From: Escherichia sp. E4742 | Lineage (GTDB): Bacteria; Pseudomonadota; Gammaproteobacteria; Enterobacterales; Enterobacteriaceae | Length of the DNA stretch: 64,000 bases | Direction: 5' to 3' | Assembly (NCBI RefSeq): GCF_005843885.1 | Contig: NZ_CP040443.1 | Span: 744,001 to 808,000 of the forward strand | Part shown: positions 44,672 through 54,355 of the stretch, piece by piece | How the letters are laid out: the number at the start of each line of letters is the position of its first letter | Position numbering within the stretch: position 1 is the stretch's first letter | Translations under genes and position numbers: made by a program | The notes under the pieces: generated by a model | Database searches by the model: none | The model's input: only the letters and a program-made list of their open reading frames with translations | What the model was told of the DNA's origin: nothing

Positions 44672-44766
44672 TGAAATGTCCTGAAAATTGCGGGTCTGTC
44701 AGGTGTAATACCTTCGAGTAAAAGATATCGCTGGATACGGCTGACACCATATCCAGCTATGTAAGA

Positions 44767-47001
44767 TTAACTCCCGTGCAACCGACGCGCGTCAATAACA
44801 TCCGGTACCTGGTTGAGTTTACCCAGCACGCGGCCCAGCACCTGCAGGTTATAAATCTCAATGGTCATATCGATGGTCGCCAGTTGCTGTTTGGTGTCGC
44901 TACGGCTGGCAACGCCAAGCACATTCACTTTCTCATTGGCGAGAATGGTCGTGATATCACGTAACAACCCACTACGATCATTAGCCAGCACGCGGACCAC
45001 CAGCGAATATCCGGCGGAGTAGCTCTCGCCCCATACAGCATCGACAATGCGTTCTGGCGCATGGGAGCGCAGTTCCGCCAGTTGTTCGCAATCGGCGCGG
45101 TGTACTGAAATACCGCGCCCCTGGGTTATGAAGCCGACAATCTCATCTCCAGGAATCGGCTGGCAGCAACGCGCGATGTGGTGCATCAGGTTGCCGACAC
45201 CTTCGACTACCACGCGACCGTTATCTTTACTGCGGTTTTGCGGTGTGTAGCTTTTTTGCTGAAGCTGTTTCAGCGCGGCGGCGTCCTGCTCTTCGGCACT
45301 CGGCTTATTAAATTGCGATTGCAGGAAATTCACCATCTGATTGAGCCGGATATCCCCGCCCCCAATCGCCGCCAGCAACTCGTCGACATCATTGAAGTTG
45401 TAACGCGGCAGCAGGTGTTTTTCTGCTTCTTTCAGGCTGATCCCCAGATGTTCCAGCTCGTCATCAAGGATTTGTCGTCCAGCCAGAATGTTTTTGTCAC
45501 GATCCTGTTTACGGAACCAGGCATGAATTTTCGAACGCCCACGGCTGGTTGTGACATAGCCCAGGTTTGGGTTTAACCAGTCACGGCTGGGATTGGGCTG
45601 TTTCTGGGTGATAATTTCAATCTGGTCACCCATCTGTAACTGGTAGGTGAATGGCACAATCCGCCCGCCAATTTTAGCCCCGATGCAGCGGTGTCCGACA
45701 TCGCTGTGGATGTGATAAGCGAAGTCCAGCGGCGTTGATCCCGCAGGTAAATCAACAACATCCCCTTTCGGCGTAAAGACGTATACCCGGTCGTCAAACA
45801 CCTGACTGCGTACTTCGTCGAGCATTTCACCAGAGTCGGCCATCTCTTCCTGCCACGCAATCAGTTTACGCAGCCAGGCAATCCGGTCCTCATGCCCCGA
45901 CCGTGCACCGCCAGCAGCCGCGCCTTCTTTGTATTTCCAGTGCGCAGCAACGCCCAACTCTGCATCTTCATGCATCTGTTTGGTGCGGATTTGGATCTCA
46001 ACGGTTTTGCCCCCCGGCCCCAAAACCACGGTATGAATAGACTGATAACCGTTCGGTTTCGGGTTAGCGACGTAATCGTCGAACTCATCCGGCAGATGGC
46101 GATAGTGAGTGTGCACTATCCCCAACGCGGCGTAGCAGTCCTGTAAACGCTCGGCGACAATACGTACTGCACGGACATCAAACAGCTCGTCAAAGGCGAG
46201 GTTCTTTTTCTGCATTTTGCGCCAGATGCTGTAGATGTGTTTCGGGCGGCCATACACTTCAGCTTTAACGCCTTCGGCTTTCATCTCTGCGCGCAGATGC
46301 CCCACAAACTCTTCAATGTAGTGTTCGCGGTCGAGGCGGCGCTCATGCAGCAATTTAGCGATGCGTTTGTATTCGGTCGGGTGGAGATAACGGAAGCAGT
46401 AATCTTCCAGTTCCCATTTCAGTTGCCCGATCCCGAGACGGTTCGCCAGCGGCGCGTAGATATTGGTGCACTCTTTTGCTGCAAGTACGCGTTCATCTTC
46501 TGGCGCATCTTTCACTTCGCGCAGATGGGCAATTCGCTCCGCCAGTTTGATGACCACGCAACGGAAGTCATCGACCATCGCCAGCAACATCCGGCGAACA
46601 TTATCGACCTGCTCGGAGGAAACAGAATCAGTGTGTGTGGCTTTAAGCTGGCGGATTGCCGCCATATCGCGCACACCGTGAATAAGATTAACGACCGACT
46701 TACCGACGCTCTCGCGCAGTACGTCTTCGCTGACTACGTTGGCATCGGCCAGAGGGAACAGTAGCGCCGCCCGCAGCGTGTCAATGTCCATACTTAATGT
46801 CGAGAGGATCTCCACCATCTCGACACCACGCCACAACAGCAAACTGGCATCCGGATGCCCCTGCGTCTGCTGCAGACAATACGCCCAGGTTTCGGCTAAG
46901 CACTCACACGACTTCTGGCTGGCAATCCCCAGACTTGCGATCCATTTGTCCGGATCAAATTCACCAGCCTTATTGATATGTGCACTTCTTACCGCAACCA
47001 T
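44767..47001 (-). CDS. relA: (p)ppGpp synthetase I
   Basis: This 744-residue ribosome-bound enzyme makes (p)ppGpp during amino acid starvation. The hydrolase-like N-terminal domain has the inactive RelA motif (LLFPLADANVVSEDVL instead of an HD site). The synthetase domain (GRPKHIYSIWRKMQ, FDELFDVRAVRI), TGS domain (VFTPKGDVVDLPAGSTPLDFAYHIH, about residue 405) and C-terminal ACT domain follow. The gene lies between rlmD and mazG; the mazEF genes that share its operon in K-12 are missing. Confidence 0.98.
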   Translation of the reverse strand: MVAVRSAHINKAGEFDPDKWIASLGIASQKSCECLAETWAYCLQQTQGHPDASLLLWRGVEMVEILSTLSMDIDTLRAALLFPLADANVVSEDVLRESVGKSVVNLIHGVRDMAAIRQLKATHTDSVSSEQVDNVRRMLLAMVDDFRCVVIKLAERIAHLREVKDAPEDERVLAAKECTNIYAPLANRLGIGQLKWELEDYCFRYLHPTEYKRIAKLLHERRLDREHYIEEFVGHLRAEMKAEGVKAEVYGRPKHIYSIWRKMQKKNLAFDELFDVRAVRIVAERLQDCYAALGIVHTHYRHLPDEFDDYVANPKPNGYQSIHTVVLGPGGKTVEIQIRTKQMHEDAELGVAAHWKYKEGAAAGGARSGHEDRIAWLRKLIAWQEEMADSGEMLDEVRSQVFDDRVYVFTPKGDVVDLPAGSTPLDFAYHIHSDVGHRCIGAKIGGRIVPFTYQLQMGDQIEIITQKQPNPSRDWLNPNLGYVTTSRGRSKIHAWFRKQDRDKNILAGRQILDDELEHLGISLKEAEKHLLPRYNFNDVDELLAAIGGGDIRLNQMVNFLQSQFNKPSAEEQDAAALKQLQQKSYTPQNRSKDNGRVVVEGVGNLMHHIARCCQPIPGDEIVGFITQGRGISVHRADCEQLAELRSHAPERIVDAVWGESYSAGYSLVVRVLANDRSGLLRDITTILANEKVNVLGVASRSDTKQQLATIDMTIEIYNLQVLGRVLGKLNQVPDVIDARRLHGS

Positions 47002-47048
47002 TGTCCTCTCCTTTAGGGACCTGACCTGCCGAAATCAGCAAATCGTAA

Positions 47049-48350
47049 CTATTTAACGCGCGAAAAAAGCACCATCGATTCCAGATGCCCCGTGTGTGGG
47101 AACATATCCAGCATCGCCAGTCGCGCAATGGTATATCCTGCTTTTAATAACGCCTCGCTATCCCGAGCCAGCGTCGCAGGGTTACAGGATACATAAACTA
47201 TACGAATGGGTTCCAGTTTTATAATTTGCTGCATGACGCCAGCAGCACCTGCTCGCGCCGGGTCCAGCAACACTTTGTCAAAGCCGTTTTTAGCCCACGG
47301 CTGCTTTGTGACATCATCTTCAAGATTTTCATGATAAAACGTCACATTTTGTAAACCATTAAGTCGCGCATTTTCCTGACCTTTCTCCACCAGCACCGCA
47401 ACACCTTCTACCCCTACCACGCTAGCCGCTCGTGTCGCTAATGGCAGTGTGAAATTGCCCATACCGCAAAACAGATCAAGCACGCTGTCTTCAGCCTGCA
47501 CATCCAACCACTCCAGCGCGCGTGCCACCATTTTCTGGTTCACACCCGCGTTGACCTGAATAAAATCACGCGGGCTAAAAGTTAAACGTAACCCATTTGA
47601 GTCATACCAGGGCATCTCGCCAGAGACGGTTTCGAGTATCTCACTATCGGGGGCGAGAAACAGATCCAGGCCTTCAGAATGCGAAAAGCGTTCCAGTTTT
47701 TCACGATCAGCCGAACTTAGCGGTGTGGTATGGCGTAAAATCATCAGCGTGCCGCTGGTTGCCTGCACCAGTTCAACGTGACCAAGATGGCGCATGGCTT
47801 GTAAGCTGGTCAGGCATGCCCTGACTTTGGGCAGCAATGCTTCAAGTTGGGGCGCTAAAATGGGGCATTGCTTAACATCGACAATGTCACTGGAACCCGC
47901 TTTGCGAAATCCCATCTGTAATTGTTGTGTTTTCGGCTGATAGTTCAGGCTTAAGCGCGCGCGGCGACGGTACCCCCAGGGAACATCGGCGATCACTTCA
48001 GAGACGTCATGCTTCATTAACCGGGCGAGCGCCGCACTTTTGCTTCGCTGCTGTAGTTCGATGCTGGCGTGTTGTTGCTGACAGCCGCCGCATACGCCAA
48101 AATGAGGGCAGCGTGGCGTTTCGCGTTCCGGGCTGTCGCTTAGCCTGCGCACGACTTTAGCGCGGGAATACTGTTTTTTATCTTCAGTAACAGTAACTTC
48201 CGCGTCTTCCTGCGGCAATAGCCCGGGGATAAATAACGCTTTTCCGTTATGTCGTGCCACGCCCTGACCAAAAGAGTCGAGGTCGTTGACTGAAACGGTT
48301 ATGATCTGACGCGTCGTCACGCGTCGTTTTGCAGAGTAGAATTGCGCCAT
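47049..48350 (-). CDS. rlmD: 23S rRNA (uracil-1939-C5) methyltransferase RlmD
   Basis: This 433-residue enzyme methylates U1939 of 23S rRNA. An N-terminal TRAM domain is followed by 4Fe-4S cysteines (Cys81, Cys87, Cys90 in CPHFGVCGGC), the SAM motif LFCGMGNFTLP and the catalytic CNPATLARD. Length matches E. coli RlmD. It is divergent from barA, with a 56-bp gap that holds the promoters of both. Confidence 0.97.
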   Translation of the reverse strand: MAQFYSAKRRVTTRQIITVSVNDLDSFGQGVARHNGKALFIPGLLPQEDAEVTVTEDKKQYSRAKVVRRLSDSPERETPRCPHFGVCGGCQQQHASIELQQRSKSAALARLMKHDVSEVIADVPWGYRRRARLSLNYQPKTQQLQMGFRKAGSSDIVDVKQCPILAPQLEALLPKVRACLTSLQAMRHLGHVELVQATSGTLMILRHTTPLSSADREKLERFSHSEGLDLFLAPDSEILETVSGEMPWYDSNGLRLTFSPRDFIQVNAGVNQKMVARALEWLDVQAEDSVLDLFCGMGNFTLPLATRAASVVGVEGVAVLVEKGQENARLNGLQNVTFYHENLEDDVTKQPWAKNGFDKVLLDPARAGAAGVMQQIIKLEPIRIVYVSCNPATLARDSEALLKAGYTIARLAMLDMFPHTGHLESMVLFSRVK

Positions 48351-48406
48351 TGGCGAGACTTTCTCAATTTAACAGTGTGACCTTAATTGTCCCATAACGG
48401 AACTCC

Positions 48407-51163
48407 ATGACCAACTACAGCCTGCGCGCACGCATGATGATTCTGATCCTGGCGCCGACCGTCCTTATTGGTTTATTGCTCAGTATCTTTTTCGTCGTGC
48501 ATCGCTATAACGACTTGCAGCGTCAACTGGAAGATGCCGGTGCCAGCATTATTGAGCCGCTTGCAGTTTCTACTGAATATGGCATGAGCCTGCAAAATCG
48601 CGAATCTATCGGTCAGTTGATAAGCGTTTTGCATCGTCGCCATTCTGATATTGTTCGCGCCATTTCAGTTTACGATGAAAATAACCGACTCTTTGTCACC
48701 TCCAATTTTCATCTCGACCCTTCAGCAATGCAGCTCGGTAGTAACGTGCCATTTCCGCGCCAGCTCACTGTCACACGTGATGGCGATATTATGATTTTGC
48801 GTACGCCGATTATCTCCGAGAGTTATTCTCCCGACGAATCGCCCATTAGCGATGCCAAAAATAGTCAGAATATGCTGGGGTATATTGCCCTTGAGCTGGA
48901 CCTTAAATCGGTGCGCTTACAGCAATATAAAGAGATTTTTATTTCCAGCGTGATGATGCTGTTTTGTATTGGTATTGCACTTATTTTTGGCTGGCGACTC
49001 ATGCGCGATGTAACCGGCCCGATTCGCAACATGGTGAATACTGTCGACCGCATCCGCCGAGGACAACTCGACAGCCGGGTGGAAGGATTTATGCTCGGCG
49101 AGTTGGATATGCTGAAAAACGGCATCAACTCGATGGCAATGTCTCTGGCGGCTTATCACGAAGAGATGCAGCACAATATCGACCAGGCGACGTCAGATCT
49201 GCGTGAAACGCTGGAGCAGATGGAAATTCAGAACGTTGAGTTGGACCTGGCGAAAAAGCGCGCCCAGGAAGCGGCGCGTATTAAGTCCGAGTTTCTGGCG
49301 AATATGTCACATGAGCTGCGTACACCGCTGAATGGAGTTATTGGCTTTACCCGCCTGACGCTGAAAACAGAATTAACGCCAACGCAGCGCGATCACCTGA
49401 ACACGATTGAACGCTCGGCAAATAATTTGCTGGCAATTATTAATGATGTTCTCGACTTCTCGAAACTGGAAGCGGGCAAGCTGATCCTGGAAAGTATTCC
49501 GTTCCCGCTGCGCAGCACGCTGGATGAAGTGGTTACTCTTCTGGCGCATTCTTCTCACGATAAAGGACTGGAATTGACGCTCAATATTAAGAGCGACGTG
49601 CCAGATAACGTGATAGGCGATCCGCTGCGCTTACAGCAAATCATCACTAACCTGGTGGGGAATGCGATTAAATTCACCGAGAATGGCAACATCGATATTC
49701 TGGTGGAAAAACGAGCGCTGAGTAATACCAAAGTTCAGATTGAGGTGCAGATCCGCGATACCGGTATTGGTATTCCTGAACGCGATCAATCGCGCCTGTT
49801 CCAGGCCTTCAGGCAGGCAGATGCCAGTATTTCACGCCGTCATGGCGGCACCGGGCTGGGGCTGGTAATTACGCAAAAACTGGTTAATGAGATGGGCGGA
49901 GATATTTCGTTCCATAGCCAGCCGAATCGTGGCTCAACCTTCTGGTTCCATATTAATCTCGATCTGAACCCGAATATTATTATTGAAGGACCATCCACCC
50001 AGTGCCTCACAGGCAAACGCCTGGCTTATGTCGAACCGAACTCGGCAGCCGCGCAGTGCACGCTGGATATTTTAAGCGAAACACCGCTTGAGGTGGTCTA
50101 CAGCCCAAGCTTCTCGGCCCTCCCTCCCGCGCATTACGACATGATGTTGTTAGGGATTGCGGTGACTTTCCGCGAACCGCTAACGATGCAACATGAGCGG
50201 TTAGCGAAAGCAGTGTCGATGACCGATTTTCTGATGCTCGCCCTTCCGTGCCATGCACAGGTCAATGCCGAAAAGCTCAAGCAAGATGGTATCGGCGCGT
50301 GTCTGCTGAAACCCCTGACGCCTACACGTCTGTTGCCTGTACTGACCGAGTTTTGTCATCAAACACAAAATACGCTGTTGCCTGTCACCGACGAAAGTAA
50401 GCTGGTAATGACGGTTATGGCTGTTGATGATAACCCAGCAAACCTGAAACTTATCGGCGCATTGCTGGAGGACATGGTTCAGCATGTGGAGTTGTGCGAT
50501 AGCGGCCATCAGGCGGTTGAACGAGCAAAACAGATGCCGTTCGATTTAATCTTAATGGATATTCAAATGCCGGACATGGACGGCATTCGTGCATGCGAAC
50601 TTATCCACCAGCTTCCGCACCAGCAACAAACGCCAGTCATCGCGGTGACTGCACATGCGATGGCTGGGCAAAAAGAGAAATTACTTGGCGCGGGGATGAG
50701 CGATTATCTGGCGAAACCGATAGAAGAAGAGCGATTGCATAATTTGCTGCTGCGCTACAAACCCGGCAGCGGCATTTCTTCCCGCGTTGTGACGCCAGAA
50801 GTGAACGAAATTGTGGTGAACCAGAATGCGACTCTGGACTGGCAACTGGCGCTACGCCAGGCCGCTGGCAAAACCGATCTGGCGCGCGATATGCTGCAAA
50901 TGTTGCTCGATTTCCTGCCAGAAGTTCGCAACAAAGTTGAGGAACAACTGGTTGGGGAAAATCCGGAAGGCCTGGTTGATTTGATTCATAAACTGCATGG
51001 CAGTTGCGGCTATAGCGGTGTGCCGCGTATGAAGAATCTCTGTCAACTTATCGAACAACAGCTACGAAGCGGTACTAAAGAAGAAGATTTGGAGCCAGAG
51101 CTACTGGAATTGTTGGACGAGATGGATAATGTGGCACGCGAAGCCAGTAAAATTCTTGGGTAA
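48407..51163 (+). CDS. barA: Hybrid sensor kinase BarA
   Basis: This 918-residue protein has two transmembrane helices (about 10-31 and 176-196), HAMP, a histidine kinase domain with NMSHELRTPLNG (His302), N/G boxes (GTGLGLVIT), a degenerate and a real receiver (LILMDIQMPDMDG, Asp718), and a C-terminal HPt domain (IHKLHGSCGYSG, His861). With UvrY it activates csrB, which is also in this window (53168-53533) with its UvrY box. Signal is thought to be short-chain carboxylates. Confidence 0.98.
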   Translation: MTNYSLRARMMILILAPTVLIGLLLSIFFVVHRYNDLQRQLEDAGASIIEPLAVSTEYGMSLQNRESIGQLISVLHRRHSDIVRAISVYDENNRLFVTSNFHLDPSAMQLGSNVPFPRQLTVTRDGDIMILRTPIISESYSPDESPISDAKNSQNMLGYIALELDLKSVRLQQYKEIFISSVMMLFCIGIALIFGWRLMRDVTGPIRNMVNTVDRIRRGQLDSRVEGFMLGELDMLKNGINSMAMSLAAYHEEMQHNIDQATSDLRETLEQMEIQNVELDLAKKRAQEAARIKSEFLANMSHELRTPLNGVIGFTRLTLKTELTPTQRDHLNTIERSANNLLAIINDVLDFSKLEAGKLILESIPFPLRSTLDEVVTLLAHSSHDKGLELTLNIKSDVPDNVIGDPLRLQQIITNLVGNAIKFTENGNIDILVEKRALSNTKVQIEVQIRDTGIGIPERDQSRLFQAFRQADASISRRHGGTGLGLVITQKLVNEMGGDISFHSQPNRGSTFWFHINLDLNPNIIIEGPSTQCLTGKRLAYVEPNSAAAQCTLDILSETPLEVVYSPSFSALPPAHYDMMLLGIAVTFREPLTMQHERLAKAVSMTDFLMLALPCHAQVNAEKLKQDGIGACLLKPLTPTRLLPVLTEFCHQTQNTLLPVTDESKLVMTVMAVDDNPANLKLIGALLEDMVQHVELCDSGHQAVERAKQMPFDLILMDIQMPDMDGIRACELIHQLPHQQQTPVIAVTAHAMAGQKEKLLGAGMSDYLAKPIEEERLHNLLLRYKPGSGISSRVVTPEVNEIVVNQNATLDWQLALRQAAGKTDLARDMLQMLLDFLPEVRNKVEEQLVGENPEGLVDLIHKLHGSCGYSGVPRMKNLCQLIEQQLRSGTKEEDLEPELLELLDEMDNVAREASKILG

Positions 51164-51542
51164 TAAATATTTTATCGAGTAAAAATCGGCTTCTTATGAA
51201 GCCGGTTTTAGACTGGTGACAAGGTGCCTGTGTTTATGCCGGATGCGGCGCGTGTTTATATCTGGCATCAGCAATATAAAAGCGGCTCACCGTGCAACAA
51301 CACAACATGAATGCGTTCAATGAGGCTCGAGTTTGGCATTAGGAATCCACTTCACGGAAATGAAAACAAGAACAAGAAAGGAAGGGTTAAATCGGAGAAA
51401 TAAAGAAGAGTATGAAATGGATCGCTTGACTCCAGGCAAACGCCAGTAAAAATCCGCGCTAATAAGCAGTTTTTACAGGCATTTGCCTGAAAAGACTCGA
51501 TTCAGCACCGCTAAAACGGTATTTTGCCGATCGCTGAACAAA
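51164..51542. other. 379-bp gap between barA and yqcA (gud genes absent)
   Basis: After the barA terminator the gap has a partial REP (51231-51252, TGTTTATGCCGGATGCGGCG) and then AT-rich sequence without a convincing gene. In K-12 the D-glucarate genes gudP, gudX and gudD lie here. No remnant of them was recognised. CCAGGCAAACGCCAGT at 51432 and TTTACAGGCATTTGCCTG at 51471 look like small inverted repeats. Confidence 0.55.
51187..51209 (+). terminator. barA terminator
   Basis: CGGCTTC and GAAGCCG pair around TTAT, followed by GTTTTA, 23 bp past the barA stop. Confidence 0.8.
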
Positions 51543-51992
51543 TCAGGGCAACAGCGTCCCCCACTGTTCAACCCACGGATTGGATTCCGTTTCTGGTTCC
51601 GGGTTTTCACTGGCATCGATCAGCAGCATTTCCCCTACCCGCTGCGCGCTCTGTTCCTGTAACAAAGCATCAAACTGTTTGCCACCGTTGCAGAAATTCA
51701 CATAACTACTGTCGCCGAGCGCAATCACGCCGTAACGCAGGTTCGGCTGGAAACCGAGGTTATCCTTTATGTCCTGAAAGAGTGGCACAATGCTATCAGG
51801 AAGGTCGCCCTGCCCGGTCGTGGACGTAACCACCAGAACATACTTGTCCTGATAAGGTAGCCAGTCGCTTAATTCAGGATCTTCAAATACCGTTGCTTTG
51901 TGCCCCTGCGCGGTCAGAATCGCTTCCGCTTCTTCGGCCACTAGCAGTGAATTCCCGTACATGGTGCCTACAAAAATACCAATTTCCGCCAT
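51543..51992 (-). CDS. yqcA: Flavodoxin-like protein YqcA
   Basis: This 149-residue protein is a short flavodoxin (MioC type). The FMN phosphate-loop GTMYGNSLLVAEEAEA is at residues 9-24, and GDSSYVNFCNG follows. It is in the yqcA-truC-yqcC run on the minus strand, 17 bases after truC. Electron partners are not established; MioC-like proteins support biotin synthase or YheL-type reactions. Confidence 0.93.
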   Translation of the reverse strand: MAEIGIFVGTMYGNSLLVAEEAEAILTAQGHKATVFEDPELSDWLPYQDKYVLVVTSTTGQGDLPDSIVPLFQDIKDNLGFQPNLRYGVIALGDSSYVNFCNGGKQFDALLQEQSAQRVGEMLLIDASENPEPETESNPWVEQWGTLLP

Positions 51993-52009
51993 ACCGTTTT
52001 CTCCCTGGA

Positions 52010-52792
52010 TTAGGAACTTATCTCATCATCCTGACCTGATGGCGCGCTGAACTCAACCCTTTCATTTTCAAGAAGCAGACCGCGCCAGCCAAATTGTGAT
52101 AATGCCTGCATCCAGGTGTCGTCCAGACCGGCGTGGATAGTCAGCGGCTCGCCAGTAAAAGGATGCGTCAATGACAACTGACTGGCATGCAGCATTAACC
52201 GCTGGAGGCCAAAATGTTCAGCCGCGCTGCGATTCTGGCGCAAATCGCCATGTTTGCTGTCGCCAATAATCGGATGGCGCAAATGGGCGAGATGGCGACG
52301 AAGCTGATGTTTGCGTCCGGTTTTCGGCTCCAGTTCCACCAGACCGTAGCGTGTCGTCGCGTAACGCCCGGTGGCGACTGGCATTTCAACCGTCGCCAGA
52401 CCGCGATAATGCGTCACTGCTGGCTGCGGGCCTTTATCTTCGCGGGCATACTTATCGGCGATTTTATCCAGTTCTTCCACCAGCGGATAATCCAGCACCG
52501 CTTCTTCCATCAGCCAGCCACGCACAATCGCATGGTAACGTTTCTGGATTTGGTGTTGTTCAAACTGTTGCGCTAACAGCCGTCCGGCCTCGCTGGATAA
52601 TCCCATCAGCAATACGCCAGAAGTCGGTCGGTCCAGCCGATGCGCGGTAAACACGTGCTGACCAATCTGGTCACGTACGGTTTGCATGACCACCACTTTT
52701 TCGTCGCGATCCAGCCAGCTGCGGTGAACCAGCCAGCCAGACGGTTTGTTAACCGCAACCAGCCATTCATCCTGGTAGAGTATTTCCAGCAT
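52010..52792 (-). CDS. truC: tRNA pseudouridine-65 synthase
   Basis: This 260-residue RluA-family enzyme modifies U65 of several tRNAs. The catalytic Asp54 is in HRLDRPTSG, and the family motif KPSGWLVH is near residue 16. Its start shares one base with the yqcC stop, so they are coupled. Confidence 0.96.
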   Translation of the reverse strand: MLEILYQDEWLVAVNKPSGWLVHRSWLDRDEKVVVMQTVRDQIGQHVFTAHRLDRPTSGVLLMGLSSEAGRLLAQQFEQHQIQKRYHAIVRGWLMEEAVLDYPLVEELDKIADKYAREDKGPQPAVTHYRGLATVEMPVATGRYATTRYGLVELEPKTGRKHQLRRHLAHLRHPIIGDSKHGDLRQNRSAAEHFGLQRLMLHASQLSLTHPFTGEPLTIHAGLDDTWMQALSQFGWRGLLLENERVEFSAPSGQDDEISS

Positions 52793-53121
52793 CAGTTTGT
52801 ATCATCCGCAAAAAGCGCATCCAGTTTTTCCAGCTCCGCCAGAATAAGCGCGCGCTGGGGGTGGTCCGTCGCCAGCGCCATTTCATAATACGGCGCCACG
52901 GCGAAAGCCCCTGGCAATGGCTGATTATTATCTAAGAGATCGTGCATTCGTGGGATCAGTACCCATTGCAACCACTCCAGTGGCTCCATCGTATCCATAA
53001 AGAAAGGTTGGGTACTGTTGAATTGATGCGGCTGCGGTTCATCGCTCTGCCAGTGCTGATGTTCACGCAGTATTGTTTCAAGTGCCTGCAACTGAAGACG
53101 AACGCGGTCATGAGTGGTCAT
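52792..53121 (-). CDS. yqcC: YqcC-family protein (DUF446)
   Basis: This 109-residue protein, with WQSDEPQPHQFNSTQPFFMDTM motifs, belongs to a small proteobacterial family of unknown function. It is coupled to truC. Its start at 53121 is 47 bp from the end of csrB, whose terminator faces it. Confidence 0.92.
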   Translation of the reverse strand: MTTHDRVRLQLQALETILREHQHWQSDEPQPHQFNSTQPFFMDTMEPLEWLQWVLIPRMHDLLDNNQPLPGAFAVAPYYEMALATDHPQRALILAELEKLDALFADDTN

Positions 53122-53167
53122 AAAACAACCTCAAGAAGAAAAAACTGCCGCGAAGGATAGCAGGAAT

Positions 53168-53533
53168 AAAAAAAGGGAGCACTGTATTAACAGTGCTCCC
53201 GGTTCGTTTCGCAGCATTCCAGCTACTTTTGTTGCTCCCTGCTCATCCTTGACAACTTTTCCTGTGGCCTTGCGACCAATCGTTCATCCTGAACTAATGC
53301 TTCCTGCTCACACCACCCCGATGTGATACTTCATCCTGAAGTGTCCCTGGCCTTCCTGACCCACCGAATCATCCTGACCGGTTCTCATTCTCCGTCCTGG
53401 AGGTGTCCTTTAACGCATCCAGCGTTTTCCTCTTCGCTTCATCCAGAAGCCTTTCCCTGAAACACCATCCTGGCGTGTCCTTTAGAAGTGTCATCATCCT
53501 GATGTTCACTTCGTTGTCTGACTCCCTGTCGAC
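53168..53533 (-). ncRNA. csrB: CsrB regulatory RNA (sequesters CsrA)
   Basis: This 366-nt minus-strand RNA starts at GTCGACAG (53533) and contains many GGA motifs in loops, seen on the plus strand as CATCCTG, TTCCTG and TCCTGG. It ends with a 10-bp stem GGGAGCACTG/CAGTGCTCCC (53175-53200) and seven T's. CsrB binds about nine CsrA dimers, freeing CsrA targets. BarA-UvrY turns it on; the UvrY box is at 53706. Confidence 0.95.
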
Positions 53534-53705
53534 GAAGATAGAATCGTCTTTTTCACTGAGTCTTACAAGGCGCTTACAGACAATGCCTTAAGGAAAATTT
53601 CATATGGAAGTTAAGGATATTCAGTCAACACATTGATTTAAAATAAAAATATGATTCTTATCTTTTTAAGTATTCACTTATTTTCTGGCGATCTCCTACA
53701 GGGTC

Positions 53706-53723
53706 TGTAAGAGATCTCTCACA
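53706..53723. promoter_or_regulatory. UvrY binding box for csrB
   Basis: The 18-bp inverted repeat TGTAAGAGATCTCTCACA (on the minus strand TGTGAGAGATCTCTTACA) matches the known UvrY/SirA target, about 180 bp upstream of the csrB start. It lies 20 bp past the syd stop. Confidence 0.88.
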
Positions 53724-53742
53724 ACCAGACGGGGTGAATGGA

Positions 53743-54288
53743 TTACAGAAGAGGCTTAAGCTGCGTAAGGAATTCCGCAAGATTTGAGGCTAAATGGGTA
53801 CGATTCCGCGTACCTAACGTCTCTTTGCATACTTCGCCAGAGAGATTACACACCGAAATCACTTCCAGCTCTTCTTCCAGTGTGGCGATAAATAACGTGG
53901 GGGGCAGTTTCAGACGTTTCTGGGTAACCAGATGTCCAATCAGGTTTTCCTGCACCCGGCGGAAGTCGTCTTCGCTCCAGGTTTGCAGTAATGTCAGTTT
54001 GATATCGCCAAACTGCGCATGCATATCCCCGGCAAGCTGGGTCGTATAGAAGGTATGAATTGCGGGTTGTATCACAATATCAAACGCACGCTCAACCGCG
54101 TTTACATTTTGCTCACCGCTAAACGGCTGCGGTTGCCAGAACACAGCATCATTAGTGGTTGAAATGATGCACGGTGAAGGAACGCCATACAGCTCCTCGC
54201 TTAACGGCCAACTACTGTGCTGTTCGTGCCAGGCATCGCAGTAACGCGTGGTAAAATCTCTCAAGGCTTGTGCGGTCAATTCGTCCAC
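53743..54288 (-). CDS. syd: SecY-interacting protein Syd
   Basis: This 181-residue protein binds SecY at the cytoplasmic face and can disrupt faulty SecYEG complexes. The start codon is GTG at 54288. Known Syd segments (ELYGVPSPCIIST, FAGDMHAQFGDIK-like) are visible. It is divergent from queF, with a 67-bp gap. Confidence 0.95.
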   Translation of the reverse strand: MDELTAQALRDFTTRYCDAWHEQHSSWPLSEELYGVPSPCIISTTNDAVFWQPQPFSGEQNVNAVERAFDIVIQPAIHTFYTTQLAGDMHAQFGDIKLTLLQTWSEDDFRRVQENLIGHLVTQKRLKLPPTLFIATLEEELEVISVCNLSGEVCKETLGTRNRTHLASNLAEFLTQLKPLL

Positions 54289-54355
54289 TAATTTCTCTCT
54301 TCACTTAAACCAGATACACTTGTCGTTTAGTTTATCTGGTTTATGACGGTGAAAC

